A DNA stretch of 27,511 nt, taken from contig KE647104.1 of NCBI GenBank assembly GCA_000447185.1, positions 1 through 27,511 of the forward strand, in the 5' to 3' direction. Source of the DNA: Vairimorpha apis BRL 01 (lineage: Eukaryota; Microsporidia; Nosematidae). Positions 8,432 through 17,295 of the stretch are shown here, in pieces (position 1 is the stretch's first letter; each line of letters opens with the position of its first letter). The position numbers were made by a program, and so were the translations under genes. The notes beneath the pieces are model-generated. The model was not told the DNA's origin and did no database searches. It worked only from the letters and a program-made list of their open reading frames with translations.

Positions 8432-10059
8432 ACATTTTTATTAAATATAATTTTTTTATTTTTTAAATTGTATATTAATCACTTATAATTAAAAACTAGT
8501 TTTCCTATTTATAACGTGTATTTGATAATTTTTACAAATAACTAGTTAAAAAGTAATTTTTATTTAGTTTTAAAACTTTTTAAATACAATTAAAATGTAT
8601 AATTTCAGAAATATTATTTAAATTTTTTGAAAGTTTTACCAAATATCTCTATATTATTTTATAAATATTAAATATATTAAAAAAATTAAATTGTTTAGAA
8701 AACTAAGATATCTAATCTTATATAATTTTTAATTTAAAATTAAATACATACATATAAATAAAAAGTAAATCTTTAGCAAATAAAAAAATTAAAATATGAT
8801 AAATTTTTAGAAATATACTTTCTAGAATTATATTATAATCAATTTTTAAATTCAAATTAAATAAAATTAATTAAATTTTAATTAATATTTTTTATGTTGT
8901 TGTTGATACTTATAAATATTGGTATAATTTTTAGAAAATATGTATACTTCGCTTAAATAAATTAAAATATATTTATGTTAAGTTAAATGATTACTGACAT
9001 GATTAAAAAGTATTAATTATTTTAAGTAAATAAAAAATAAAAAGTAAGACAATTTTTTATAAGTGTAATATTTATTTTAAATGCGAAAAGTAATAAAATA
9101 TATCACACCAAGAATTTTTATAAAATATTTTTTTAATTTAGACAAAGTATAAATTATACATATATAATATTCATGAAAATTTTTGTAAAAAAATATTAGT
9201 ATATTTACTGTTTATATTTTATATATTAACAAAAGTTAAAATTATTCAAAATTGATTTTGTGTTTATAAATAAATTCTATTCAAAAATACAGCATAAAAA
9301 ATTGATGTAAATATAAAAATGTTAAAAAATATGTTATATAATTATTTGAATTTTATATTTATAAATGCATTTAAATATTAAATAAATTTTTTTTAAAAAA
9401 AAATGTTTACTGTAAGTTTTAAAAAATTAATTTTATTGAAAACTTAGAAAAAAAATTATAATAAAATTTATATATATAAATACAATAATAAAAGAAATTT
9501 TATATTTATGTCTTATTCTGGTTATGCAAATTGTAGTTTTATTTATTATTCAAATATAAATTAATTATTTATATTTATTAAAGTTTTTATTACTATATAT
9601 ATGATGACAAAATTTTAATTTTATTGATTTATATAGTTAATTTTAATATATTTTAGTGTTTAATATATTACATAAAACAAAAAAGTCAAATTTTTTATCA
9701 ACCCAATTAATATAAAAATATAAAATGATAATATAAATTAAACAGATATTATGCTGATAAAATTAAAGAAATAATTGTTGTTAAATATTTATAAAAAATT
9801 TTAATGCATTATTTTATTTAGCAAGACATTATTTGTAAGAATATGTAATTTGGATACATCAAGATATAGTTTAATATTTAAAATTAAATTTTAAAAGTAA
9901 TAAATAATTATTAAAACAGTATTTTTTGAGATTCGTATAATTTATAAAGTATATAAACCAATTTATTTTATTTTAAATTCATTGTAATTTTATAATTATA
10001 TTTAAAAATTTAAAATAATGAATTTCATATTTAATTTAATTTAAATTTAAAAGAATAAT
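8432..10059. other. AT-rich gene desert
   Basis: About 1.6 kb without a coding frame, RNA gene or repeat that I can support. The sequence is A/T with many homopolymer runs and short TA-rich stretches. Confidence 0.5.
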
Positions 10060-10306
10060 TATTAGATAGTATCCATATGTGCTAACATGGGATGATATAG
10101 TCACTAAATACCACGCAAAATACAAAAAGGCGCTAGAAATCTCAGACCGAATCGAAGCATATATCCAATCAGTAACTCTTAAAAAAACTTTAGAGAGTGT
10201 GTCGATGAAGTATAGAAGAGGAGACGATTTAATATTAGCGGAGAACGAGAGGAGCGAAAACTTACATACCAAGTGAACTCGTTTGATACGGAAGCGGAAA
10301 AAAAAT
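10060..10306 (+). mobile_element. 3' tail of the same non-LTR retrotransposon family, second copy
   Basis: A short intact frame (in phase from about 10069, stop 10274-10276) encodes the extreme C-terminus seen in the 4.0-4.7 kb remnant: PYVLTWDDIVTKYHAKY, RIEAYIQSVTLKKTLES and SMKYRRG. The other copy has PYVMTWD, TKYHSKY, RIEAYIQS and KKTLESISLEYRQG. After the stop a short G+C-richer stretch (GATACGGAAGCGG) ends in an A8 run near 10299-10306, which could be the element's 3' UTR and poly(A). This is a severely 5'-truncated insertion in the opposite orientation to the first copy. It is not a cellular gene. Confidence 0.75.
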
Positions 10307-10489
10307 AATAGAATAATGAAATTAACCCTCAAATAAAAAGTTTTAATTAGATAGTATTATTATTTATAAATTTGTTAAAAATGTAATTATTTAAATTTTT
10401 AAATATAAACCATTATTTTAAAAACATACTAAATAAAATAGTTAGTAATTAAAAACTTTCTGATATTACTTTGCCCTTTGATATAAAAA

Positions 10490-11056
10490 ATGTTATTTAA
10501 ACTTAATAAGACTGTTTTAAAACAAAGAAAAAACGAATTAAAAAATAGCAATGTTTGTTTTTTTTACAAACAATATGAAAGCGATTGTTCAATTTGTTTA
10601 CAATTCCCAGTTGATTGTGTACTTATTAATTGTAACCACAATTTTTGCAAAAAATGTTTAAAGCAATATATTGAATTTTTTAAAAAATGTCCTATTTGTA
10701 ATTTATTAATACAAAATGTCTTTGATTGTAAATTAGTCATACAAGAAGAAATTATAGATTATATTCTTTTTGAAAAAATAAATAAATGTAACTACAAAAA
10801 ATTTTCGTCTTTACAATATTTAGATTACGATACATTTCAATTTTCATACATTATATATCAATGTTACGATGGTCAAAATTATTTTTTATCAAATCAAATT
10901 ATAAAAACAATTATTAAAAACAACAGAAAAATGCCAAAATTTATTTATGGAAAAATAAAAAATGCTTGTAAAACAATATATAACAGTAAAAAACATTTTT
11001 ATTTAAATCATTTGCTAGAAGGTACAGTTATTTATATCGTTGATATTATGTTTTAA
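10490..11056 (+). CDS. RING-finger protein, RNF10-like
   Basis: Probable E3 ubiquitin ligase. A complete C3HC4 RING is visible: C33-x2-C36, C48-x-H50, C53-x2-C56 and C67-x2-C70 (CSIC, CNHNFCKKC, CPIC). The C-terminal half also matches the RNF10/yeast Mag2 layout: YQCYDGQNYFL near 125 (family YQ..DGQ..FLHP), then a segment around KMPKFIYGKI, then HFYLNHLLEGTVIYIVDI at the end (family YLSHLP...EFSF.E). RNF10 proteins monoubiquitylate 40S ribosomal proteins in translation quality control. That role is inferred from family similarity, and I recalled the similarity rather than searched it. At 188 residues it is far shorter than its relatives. CCC lies at 10474-10476, 14 bases before the ATG. Confidence 0.75.
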   Translation: MLFKLNKTVLKQRKNELKNSNVCFFYKQYESDCSICLQFPVDCVLINCNHNFCKKCLKQYIEFFKKCPICNLLIQNVFDCKLVIQEEIIDYILFEKINKCNYKKFSSLQYLDYDTFQFSYIIYQCYDGQNYFLSNQIIKTIIKNNRKMPKFIYGKIKNACKTIYNSKKHFYLNHLLEGTVIYIVDIMF

Positions 11057-11340
11057 GTTCTTAATCTTTTTAATATATTTTTTAATATTATTAAAAATAT
11101 TATAATATTTTTAAGTTTTATATGTAATATCTATAAATTAATTGTTATATTTTAAAACTTATTTTCATAATAAATTATAAAAGTAATATTTTAAAAATTA
11201 AAACTTTATGGAATAAATAATTAATACTTTAAAATAAAAAATAAATTATTATTTTTGTATTAGTTTTTTTTACATGAGATGATTTTATTATATAATCTTA
11301 AATTTTTATTTTTTAGTATGTTATATTATAAATATGTTTA

Positions 11341-11688
11341 TTAAAAGTCAATCTCTGAAGAATTATCAATAAATGGTTCACTCATGTATTTATAAATACC
11401 AATCCTTTTCAATTTCATTTCATGTATATCTTGTACAAGTGAATTAATGCAGCATACACTTTTTAATGCACTGATTTCATAATTTTCTTTATAATTAAGT
11501 TCTTCAATTACAAATCTCCTAATTCCAAATGCACTATATGGTATTAAGAAAAAAGCAAAAAAAGAAAAGTTTTTATCTTTAAATAAACGAGCATATACAA
11601 TAGATGAAACGTAACAAGGACAAATGGTTGTAAATATACAAAATCTTGGGGATAAGAATGGACAAAAATAAGGAATATCATAAGACAT
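11341..11688 (-). CDS. PLAC8-family cysteine-rich membrane protein
   Basis: About 115 residues starting at the ATG at 11686-11688; the upstream in-frame TTG adds only six doubtful residues. The layout fits PLAC8/cornifelin-like proteins: an N-terminal CPFLSPRFCIFTTICPCYVSSIVYARL (family C..PC..G...E.L), a hydrophobic stretch FFAFFLIPYSAFGIRRFVIEE (family R..lR.kYgI), and a C-terminal SVCCINSLVQDIHEMKL (family CC..C...Q..rEl). Members are small membrane-associated proteins linked to metal resistance, cell size or ion transport in plants and fungi; no function can be assigned here. Spacing within the domain is unusual, so the call is moderate. No CCC motif is seen upstream. Confidence 0.6.
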   Translation of the reverse strand: MSYDIPYFCPFLSPRFCIFTTICPCYVSSIVYARLFKDKNFSFFAFFLIPYSAFGIRRFVIEELNYKENYEISALKSVCCINSLVQDIHEMKLKRIGIYKYMSEPFIDNSSEIDF

Positions 11689-13219
11689 ATTATAATTTAA
11701 CTTCAAAATTTTATTATTTGCTCCTAATTAAAAGAACCAATAATATTAGAGTTTAATAATTGTAGATTATTGTAAAAAAAGTTTTTTGTTAAATGTATTT
11801 TATTATAATAAAATTTATATTTTTGAAAATTTAGTAGTCAATTATGTTTTTTTGTAACTTTTATATATAAATAGATATTTTTAAGGGTTTTTTTGTTTAT
11901 ATAAAATACTATTTATATTATGTAAATGTTTACAATAAGTATTTTTTTATAAATATCAAGAAAACTTTTAATACTTTAATATGAATAAAATAAATCATTT
12001 TTTTATTAATGTTAAATAAATAATACATAAGTTTTTTAAAATTCGTTTTTTTAATATCTTAACTTTATCTAACAATATATATCGTAAAATATTTCAAATA
12101 AAAAAAATATCAAAATTACCATTAATTAAATTTTAGTCTATTAAATAATGAAGTAGTCTTTAATAAAAAATTATAAAAATCAACAAATAAAATTAAGATG
12201 TAACATAATGTAATTTATATTATAAAATTAATAAATAAATAACACTTAAAAGTTTAAATTATGTATTTGTTTATTATTTTATTTTTTAGAAAAACTAATT
12301 TTTTATATTTCAAGAACTAATTTTATTAAAATAAATAGTAAAAATATATCACTTTGATATATATTGTATTTAAAAATTAAATTTATAAAATTTTTTTAGA
12401 TTAACGTATTTACCTTATCTTTATTATTATTTATTAAATTATTTTATATTATATTTCCTTAAATATTGTTTCAAATAATATTTATTTATATATATTTCTA
12501 TAAATATTTATTTTTTAATTATATATATAAAATAATTTTAAAATTTAAATTTACTTTTTTTTCGAAATTTTAAAAATAAATTTTATTTACATTAGAAATG
12601 TTTATTTTTTGATATATCTTAAAAAAATAAAATTTACATTTTTAAATTGAGTATTTTGGTTTTCAATATGAAAAAATATCAAAATATATAGAATTTAAAA
12701 ATTAAAAATAAATTTTATAGTATAAATATTAAAAATTATAAACAATTTAAATTATATATTTTTTGTTAAAATTTGAAAAATCTTTTTGCGATAATTTAAA
12801 TATTTTAACAAATAAAAGAATTTTACATTTTATTATAAGCAATATTTTTTTGTTAAAAAATGTTTTTATTGTATTTATACTTTAGATTTATTTTTTTAAA
12901 ACACATAAATTCAAATAGTTATACTTTTGTCTTTTTTTAATATTAAAATAATACATTTCTTATTTTTACAATATTTTTTTATTTAAAATTTTTTTTTATA
13001 AAAAAAGTAAAGAAAAAAATTTTTTAATCACTTAAAAAAAAACTAAAATAATATAGATATCTATATACAATTTTATAAAAATTTATGATAAATGATTTAA
13101 ATTTTATATAAAAAGTTTATAAAAAATTTTCATTAATATATTACATAGAGAGAATTTTGATTTCTAATATCTAAAACTGTTTCAAAAAAACATTAAAAAT
13201 AAAATTTAGATAAATAAAC
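11689..13219. other. AT-rich gene desert
   Basis: About 1.5 kb between the divergent PLAC8-like and ERV2-like genes. I see no coding frame, RNA gene, repeat array or structured island, only A/T-rich sequence. Confidence 0.5.
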
Positions 13220-13729
13220 ATGTCTAAAGAACAAAGCGCATTTAGAATATTGATTACAATAATATCTATTTATATTCTATATTCTACATATACATATTTT
13301 TTTAAATTACCAACAAAAAGTATTCCTATTTCAAATTCGATAATAAAATCGATTTCGCCTAAAATTGGAGAATTGAGACAAATTCATTCAACTAAAATGA
13401 GTAATGCTGAAATAAGAGCTAGATTAGGGAGATCGACATGGACACTTTTACATACGATGGGTGCTACATATCCTGCATTTCCTACAGTTAAACATAAAAG
13501 AGATACTTTAGAGTTTATATATCTTCTTTCGTCTTTGTTTCCATGTGGAGAATGTGCTGGACATTTTCAAAAATTATTAAAAGAAAATCCACCTCAAGTA
13601 AATTCTCATGATGAATTTACACAATGGTTGTGTAAAGCTCATAATATAGTTAACAAAAGACTAAATAAACCTATAATAGAATGCAAGAAAATAGACGAAA
13701 TGTGGAGCTGTGGATGTCAAGCAGATTAA
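13220..13729 (+). CDS. ERV2: FAD-dependent sulfhydryl oxidase, Erv2-like
   Basis: Flavoenzyme of the ERV/ALR fold that makes disulfides with oxygen as acceptor. An N-terminal hydrophobic segment (about residues 9-29) should act as a signal anchor, which places the catalytic domain in the ER lumen. The FAD/active-site elements are complete: W74-x3-H78 (WTLLH), redox pair C109-G-E-C112, WLC138, HN141-142 with N145 (HNIVN), C155, and a C-terminal shuttle pair C164-G-C166. The CGEC centre and C-terminal CGC match yeast Erv2; Erv1 has a different active site and an N-terminal shuttle. A mitosomal Erv1 role is the alternative, but the membrane anchor argues against it. The frame is intact at 169 residues. 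No CCC motif is evident before the ATG. Confidence 0.88.
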   Translation: MSKEQSAFRILITIISIYILYSTYTYFFKLPTKSIPISNSIIKSISPKIGELRQIHSTKMSNAEIRARLGRSTWTLLHTMGATYPAFPTVKHKRDTLEFIYLLSSLFPCGECAGHFQKLLKENPPQVNSHDEFTQWLCKAHNIVNKRLNKPIIECKKIDEMWSCGCQAD

Positions 13730-14000
13730 ATTTTAAAATAAAAAAGTTAAAACATTTATTCATGTTGTCTTTATTTTTTGCCAATAAATTTATTTTAAAT
13801 TAATAAATACGCATTCAAAATTTTAACATATATATTTTGATATTATTTAAATATATAATATTTGCAATAAATATTTAAAAAGACAAAACAAAAATGTTTT
13901 TATAAAATAGTATTTAATTTTATCTAGGATTTAAAAAAATACAAACTATTTATATCAACATAAATTCTTATATTTTTCAAAAAATTAAATTATTTAATAG

Positions 14001-14010
14001 CCCTTTAAAA
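14001..14010 (+). promoter_or_regulatory. CCC start motif of RPL19
   Basis: AGCCCTTTAAAA ends directly at the ATG at 14011. It is the same motif and spacing as at RCL1, CCT5 and the CWC24-like gene. It marks the ATG at 14011, not the in-frame ATG at 14063, as the true start. Confidence 0.65.
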
Positions 14011-14557
14011 ATGTAAGTGATTTTAAAATAATTTTAGGGAAACCGAAAAACGTCAAAATAAGATGGATAAAGCTCGCACTCTTGCTAGTAAAGTACTTAA
14101 TTGTGGTAAAAATAAAATATGGTTAGATCCTTCCGAAAAAGAAAAAATTAATCAAGTAAATACACGTGAACAAGTACGAACTTTAATTGAAGATAATGTT
14201 ATTATAAAAAAATTAGATAAACATAACAGTAAGGGAAGATCTCGAATTCTTAAGGAAGCAATGTCTAAAGGTAGACATATGGGTTTAGGTAAAAGGCTTG
14301 GTACTGCTAATGCAAGATTAAATAAGAAGTCATTATGGATAAAAAAAATTAGAGTTATGCGAAAGAATTTGAAAGAGATGAAAGATAATGGAAAAATTAC
14401 TGCTGAAGAATATCAATTGTTTAGAAAAAGAGCTAAAGGTAATTTATTTAAAAATTCGGTAACCATGAAAGATCATATTTTAAAAAAACAAGCTGCCGAG
14501 CAGAGAGTAAGAGAATTAGAAGAACAAGCTAAAGCTCTAAAAGTAAAGAAAGAATAA
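14011..14557 (+). CDS. RPL19: Large ribosomal subunit protein eL19 (RPL19), with a 25-nt intron
   Basis: 60S subunit protein. The body is unmistakable: [17 protein letters not shown] near the N-terminus, [19 protein letters not shown] (family R.KGRHMGIGKRKGTANAR) in the middle, and a basic helical tail. Exon 1 is only AT (14011-14012). An intron with GTAAGT and TTTAG fills 14013-14037, and exon 2 is 14038-14557. Splicing gives [19 protein letters not shown], in frame with the body, for a 181-residue protein. Without splicing the ATG is followed at once by a TAA stop, leaving only the ATG at 14063, which would shorten the N-terminus. Placing the intron at the start of a ribosomal-protein gene is typical of microsporidia. 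Confidence 0.93.
14013..14037 (+). other. Spliceosomal intron, 25 nt, phase 2 within the start codon
   Basis: It begins GTAAGT, the microsporidian 5' splice consensus, and ends TAATTTTAG, where an A-rich branch-like sequence sits almost on the 3' splice site, as described for the very short introns of this group. It splits the ATG after AT. Removal restores a continuous frame; retention gives ATG-TAA. Confidence 0.88.
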
Positions 14558-14641
14558 TAAATGGTTTTTTTAAATATAGTATGTTTTTGTTTTATTATGA
14601 GCATTAAATTTTAATAATAATTTAAATTTTTTAACCGTTTT

Positions 14642-14971
14642 ATGTCAAATAGTTTATTGGATAAGCTTGAGAAGAGTATTAAACTTTTAAGCAAAAAAAT
14701 AGATGTAAATACAATTAATACAGAAAACGATACAATTGAAAAATTAGAAAAGGCTGTTAATAAATATTGTAATGATCTAAATATCTATTTTAATGAAAAA
14801 TTAACCAAAGAAAACTTTGAAAGTATTACTCTACAATCATTATGTATTTTAAATACTAAAATTGTTAAAAAAAATCGTTCTGATAAACTGATAGGTTTCT
14901 ATACGAGAAAATACAATTTTAAATGGGAACACGATAAGATAGATGAATTATTTTTATCGCTAATGAAATAA
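14642..14971 (+). CDS. Hypothetical protein, 109 residues, helical
   Basis: I do not recognise this protein. It starts MSNSLLDKLEKSIKLLSKK and looks mostly alpha-helical, with a likely coiled-coil first half (regular L/I and K/E spacing to about residue 55), then an acidic-to-basic second half ending in an aromatic patch (GFYTRKYNFKW). There is no signal peptide, membrane segment or metal motif. Codon use and composition match the neighbouring genes and it lies 84 bp after RPL19 on the same strand, so I take it as real. No CCC motif precedes the ATG (only AACCG 9 bases upstream). Confidence 0.6.
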   Translation: MSNSLLDKLEKSIKLLSKKIDVNTINTENDTIEKLEKAVNKYCNDLNIYFNEKLTKENFESITLQSLCILNTKIVKKNRSDKLIGFYTRKYNFKWEHDKIDELFLSLMK

Positions 14972-15419
14972 AAATTTTTAAAATACATTTTTCTAAGCTT
15001 AAGTAATAATTTTTTTTAAATCTAAATATAATATTTGTCTAAATTGTATTTATATAGCTAATATAATTAAATTCTTTTTTTGATCTTTAAAAATATTTAC
15101 ATGTTTCTTTTTACATAAATATTTTTTGTGATATACAATTTAATTAAATTTTAATAATTTTATTATCTTTTATGACTATTTTATTCTAAATTTTTTTTCG
15201 TAACACGAAAAAATATTAATTTTAAAAAAATAGTTTTTTTATAAGTATTATTAGAAAAATATTTTTGAAAAATTTATATATTAAAAAACTAATTATTTTG
15301 AGTTTAATAACAATATTTTTTGTGTGTAAATAATTTTAAAAAAATTATTTTTTAATAATTAATATAATTTTTTTTACTATAAAGCTTTTTTATAAATAAA
15401 CAATAAATATCCCTAAAAT
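14972..15419. other. AT-rich intergenic region
   Basis: About 450 bp with no gene recognised. CCC at 15411-15413, six bases before the next ATG, is the only signal. Confidence 0.55.
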
Positions 15420-15674
15420 ATGGAGCATAAAACAATTTGTATCCCTTTTAAAAAAACTGGATATTGTAGATTTGGATCTTCTTGCAAGTATTCACATATA
15501 CGTTTATTTGAAACAGAAGAAAAAATCATTTGTAATTATTGTTTAAAACCACCAAAAACTACTGTATATGCTAATTGTTATCATGAATATTGTTATGACT
15601 GCGCTTTGTTACTTACGGAGAAATGTAATGTATGCGAAGAATTACACAGAGGAATTTTTTATTTTAAAAAATAA
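15420..15674 (+). CDS. CWC24: Miniature CWC24/RNF113A-like splicing factor (CCCH finger plus RING)
   Basis: 84 residues containing two zinc modules and almost nothing else. The CCCH finger is C7-x8-C16-x5-C22-x3-H26 (CIPFKKTGYCRFGSSCKYSH). The RING is C38-x2-C41, C53-x-H55, C58-x2-C61 and C69-x2-C72, followed by CEELHRGIF. This domain order and the tail after the last cysteines match Cwc24/RNF113A (family C..TG.CGFGDSCKFLH, then a RING ending CYVC...NGVF), which joins the activated spliceosome around the first splicing step. Yeast and human versions are several times longer, so this is a strong reduction. CCC lies 6-8 bases before the ATG. It is 19 bp upstream of CCT5. An unrelated CCCH-RING protein is possible but less likely. 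Confidence 0.82.
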   Translation: MEHKTICIPFKKTGYCRFGSSCKYSHIRLFETEEKIICNYCLKPPKTTVYANCYHEYCYDCALLLTEKCNVCEELHRGIFYFKK

Positions 15675-15693
15675 TAAAATTTAACCCTAATTA

Positions 15694-17295
15694 ATGTCAC
15701 AGCTATTAACTGACGAAATTGGTCAAGCATTTGAAATTACGCAAGAGTCTGATACTAGATTAGATGAAAAAACATCATTATATTCTAATATTAATATCGT
15801 AAATAATATTACTAAATTTCTTTCATCAAGTTTTGGTCCATGTGGAATGGATAAAATTTTACAGAGCAAAGATGATGAAATAACTGTTACTAACGACGGA
15901 GCAACTATTTTAAACGAAATGGATATGTCTAATAATCCAATATCTCGACTTATAGTTCAATTAAGTGAGTCTCAAGATAATGAAATAGGAGACGGTACAA
16001 CTGGTGTAGTTATTTTAGCTAATGCGATGTTACAACAAAGTAAAGCATTATTAGAAAAAGGGATACATCCGATAAGAATTGCAGAAATATTTAATAAATG
16101 TTTGAATTTAACATGCAATCATTTAGATAAAATAAGTGAAAATATAAAAAATATAAATGAAACAATGCTTTGTGCTGCTAAAACTAGTCTTAATAGTAAA
16201 ATTGTTTCAAAATCTATTGATAAATTTTCTAAGATATGTGTTGATGCAGTTTTGTCTGTAGCTGATTTGAAAAGAAAAGATGTTGATTTCGATTTGATTC
16301 ATTTTGAAACTAAAACAGGTAATAATGTTGATGATACTACATTAATTAAAGGAATGGTTATTAAAAAAGAATTCAGTCATCCACAAATGGTAAAAGAATT
16401 TAAGAATGCTAAAGTTGCATTATTAGCATGTCCATTTGAACCTCCAAAATTAAAAAATAAACATAATTTATTAATTACAAACAAAAATGAATTTAATGAA
16501 CTTGCGAAATATGAAAAAGAAAACTTTTTAGAGATGATCAAAAGTTTAAAGAAAGCGAATGTCGATGTTGTTTTGTGTCAATGGGGATTTGATGATGAAG
16601 CTAATTCTCTTTTAATGGAAAATAATTTGCCTGCTGTTCGTTGGGTAGGTGGAAATGATTTAGGACTAATTGCTGTACATATTAATGCTTGTATTATTTC
16701 TAGATTCGAAGATTTAAGTTCTGGAGATTTAGGTATTGCAAATATTAAAGAAATTACTTTAGGAACCGAAAATGAAAAATTTATTGTTATTGAAAACAAC
16801 AATAAGAAAAAGGCAGTTACAATTATTGTTAAAGGGGGTAATGATATGATAATTGCAGAAGCTAAAAGATCATTACAAGATGGATTATTTGCGGTTAGAA
16901 ATGTTTTAAAAGATGAAAAAATTGTATATGGTGGAGGATCATCGGAAATATCTTGTTCTTTGTTTTTAGAGGAAGAAAGTAAAAAAGAATTTGGAGAAAA
17001 TGAAGTCGTTATGTTGGCGTTTAGTCGTGCATTAGAAGAAATTCCTATCGTTTTAGCTCAAAATAGTGGATTAGATGCTTTACAAAAATTAACTTATTTA
17101 CGTAAAAAACAACTTGAAACTAAAAAATATTATTTTGGTGTTGATTGTTTAGGTAATAATGAAGAAAATATGAAAAAATTAAATATTTTTGATACACTAT
17201 GCAGTAAAAAAACACAAGTTCAAATGGCAACACAATTGGTAGAAAGGATTTTAAAAATTGATAGTATAATATCAAGTGAAAATAAAACTTATTAA
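15694..17295 (+). CDS. CCT5: CCT/TRiC chaperonin subunit epsilon
   Basis: Cytosolic group II chaperonin subunit that folds actin, tubulin and other clients. The 533-residue frame is full length and intact. It shows SSFGPCGMDKIL and VTNDGATIL near residues 45-72, the ATPase motif IGDGTTGVVIL near 95-106, GIHPIRIAE, and epsilon-specific stretches such as DVDFDLIHFETKTG, CPFEPPKLKNKH, LCQWGFDDEAN and PAVRWVGG, plus the C-terminal VYGGGSSEIS, ALEEIPIVLAQNSG and ATQLVERILKIDSII. These follow CCT5 rather than the other seven subunits. AACCCTAATTA precedes the ATG. It lies 19 bp after the CWC24-like gene on the same strand, so its upstream signals are either in that gap or in the preceding gene. Confidence 0.96.
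   Translation: MSQLLTDEIGQAFEITQESDTRLDEKTSLYSNINIVNNITKFLSSSFGPCGMDKILQSKDDEITVTNDGATILNEMDMSNNPISRLIVQLSESQDNEIGDGTTGVVILANAMLQQSKALLEKGIHPIRIAEIFNKCLNLTCNHLDKISENIKNINETMLCAAKTSLNSKIVSKSIDKFSKICVDAVLSVADLKRKDVDFDLIHFETKTGNNVDDTTLIKGMVIKKEFSHPQMVKEFKNAKVALLACPFEPPKLKNKHNLLITNKNEFNELAKYEKENFLEMIKSLKKANVDVVLCQWGFDDEANSLLMENNLPAVRWVGGNDLGLIAVHINACIISRFEDLSSGDLGIANIKEITLGTENEKFIVIENNNKKKAVTIIVKGGNDMIIAEAKRSLQDGLFAVRNVLKDEKIVYGGGSSEISCSLFLEEESKKEFGENEVVMLAFSRALEEIPIVLAQNSGLDALQKLTYLRKKQLETKKYYFGVDCLGNNEENMKKLNIFDTLCSKKTQVQMATQLVERILKIDSIISSENKTY

Noticed and set aside
10036..10332. Minus-strand frame over the second retroelement tail
   Set aside because: Antisense of the TWDDIVTKYH tail; no independent features.
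14063..14065. ATG at 14063 as the RPL19 start
   Set aside because: The CCC-linked ATG at 14011 plus an in-frame 25-nt intron explains the upstream sequence and gives a fuller N-terminus.
16578..16802. Minus-strand frame inside CCT5
   Set aside because: Antisense shadow of CCT5.
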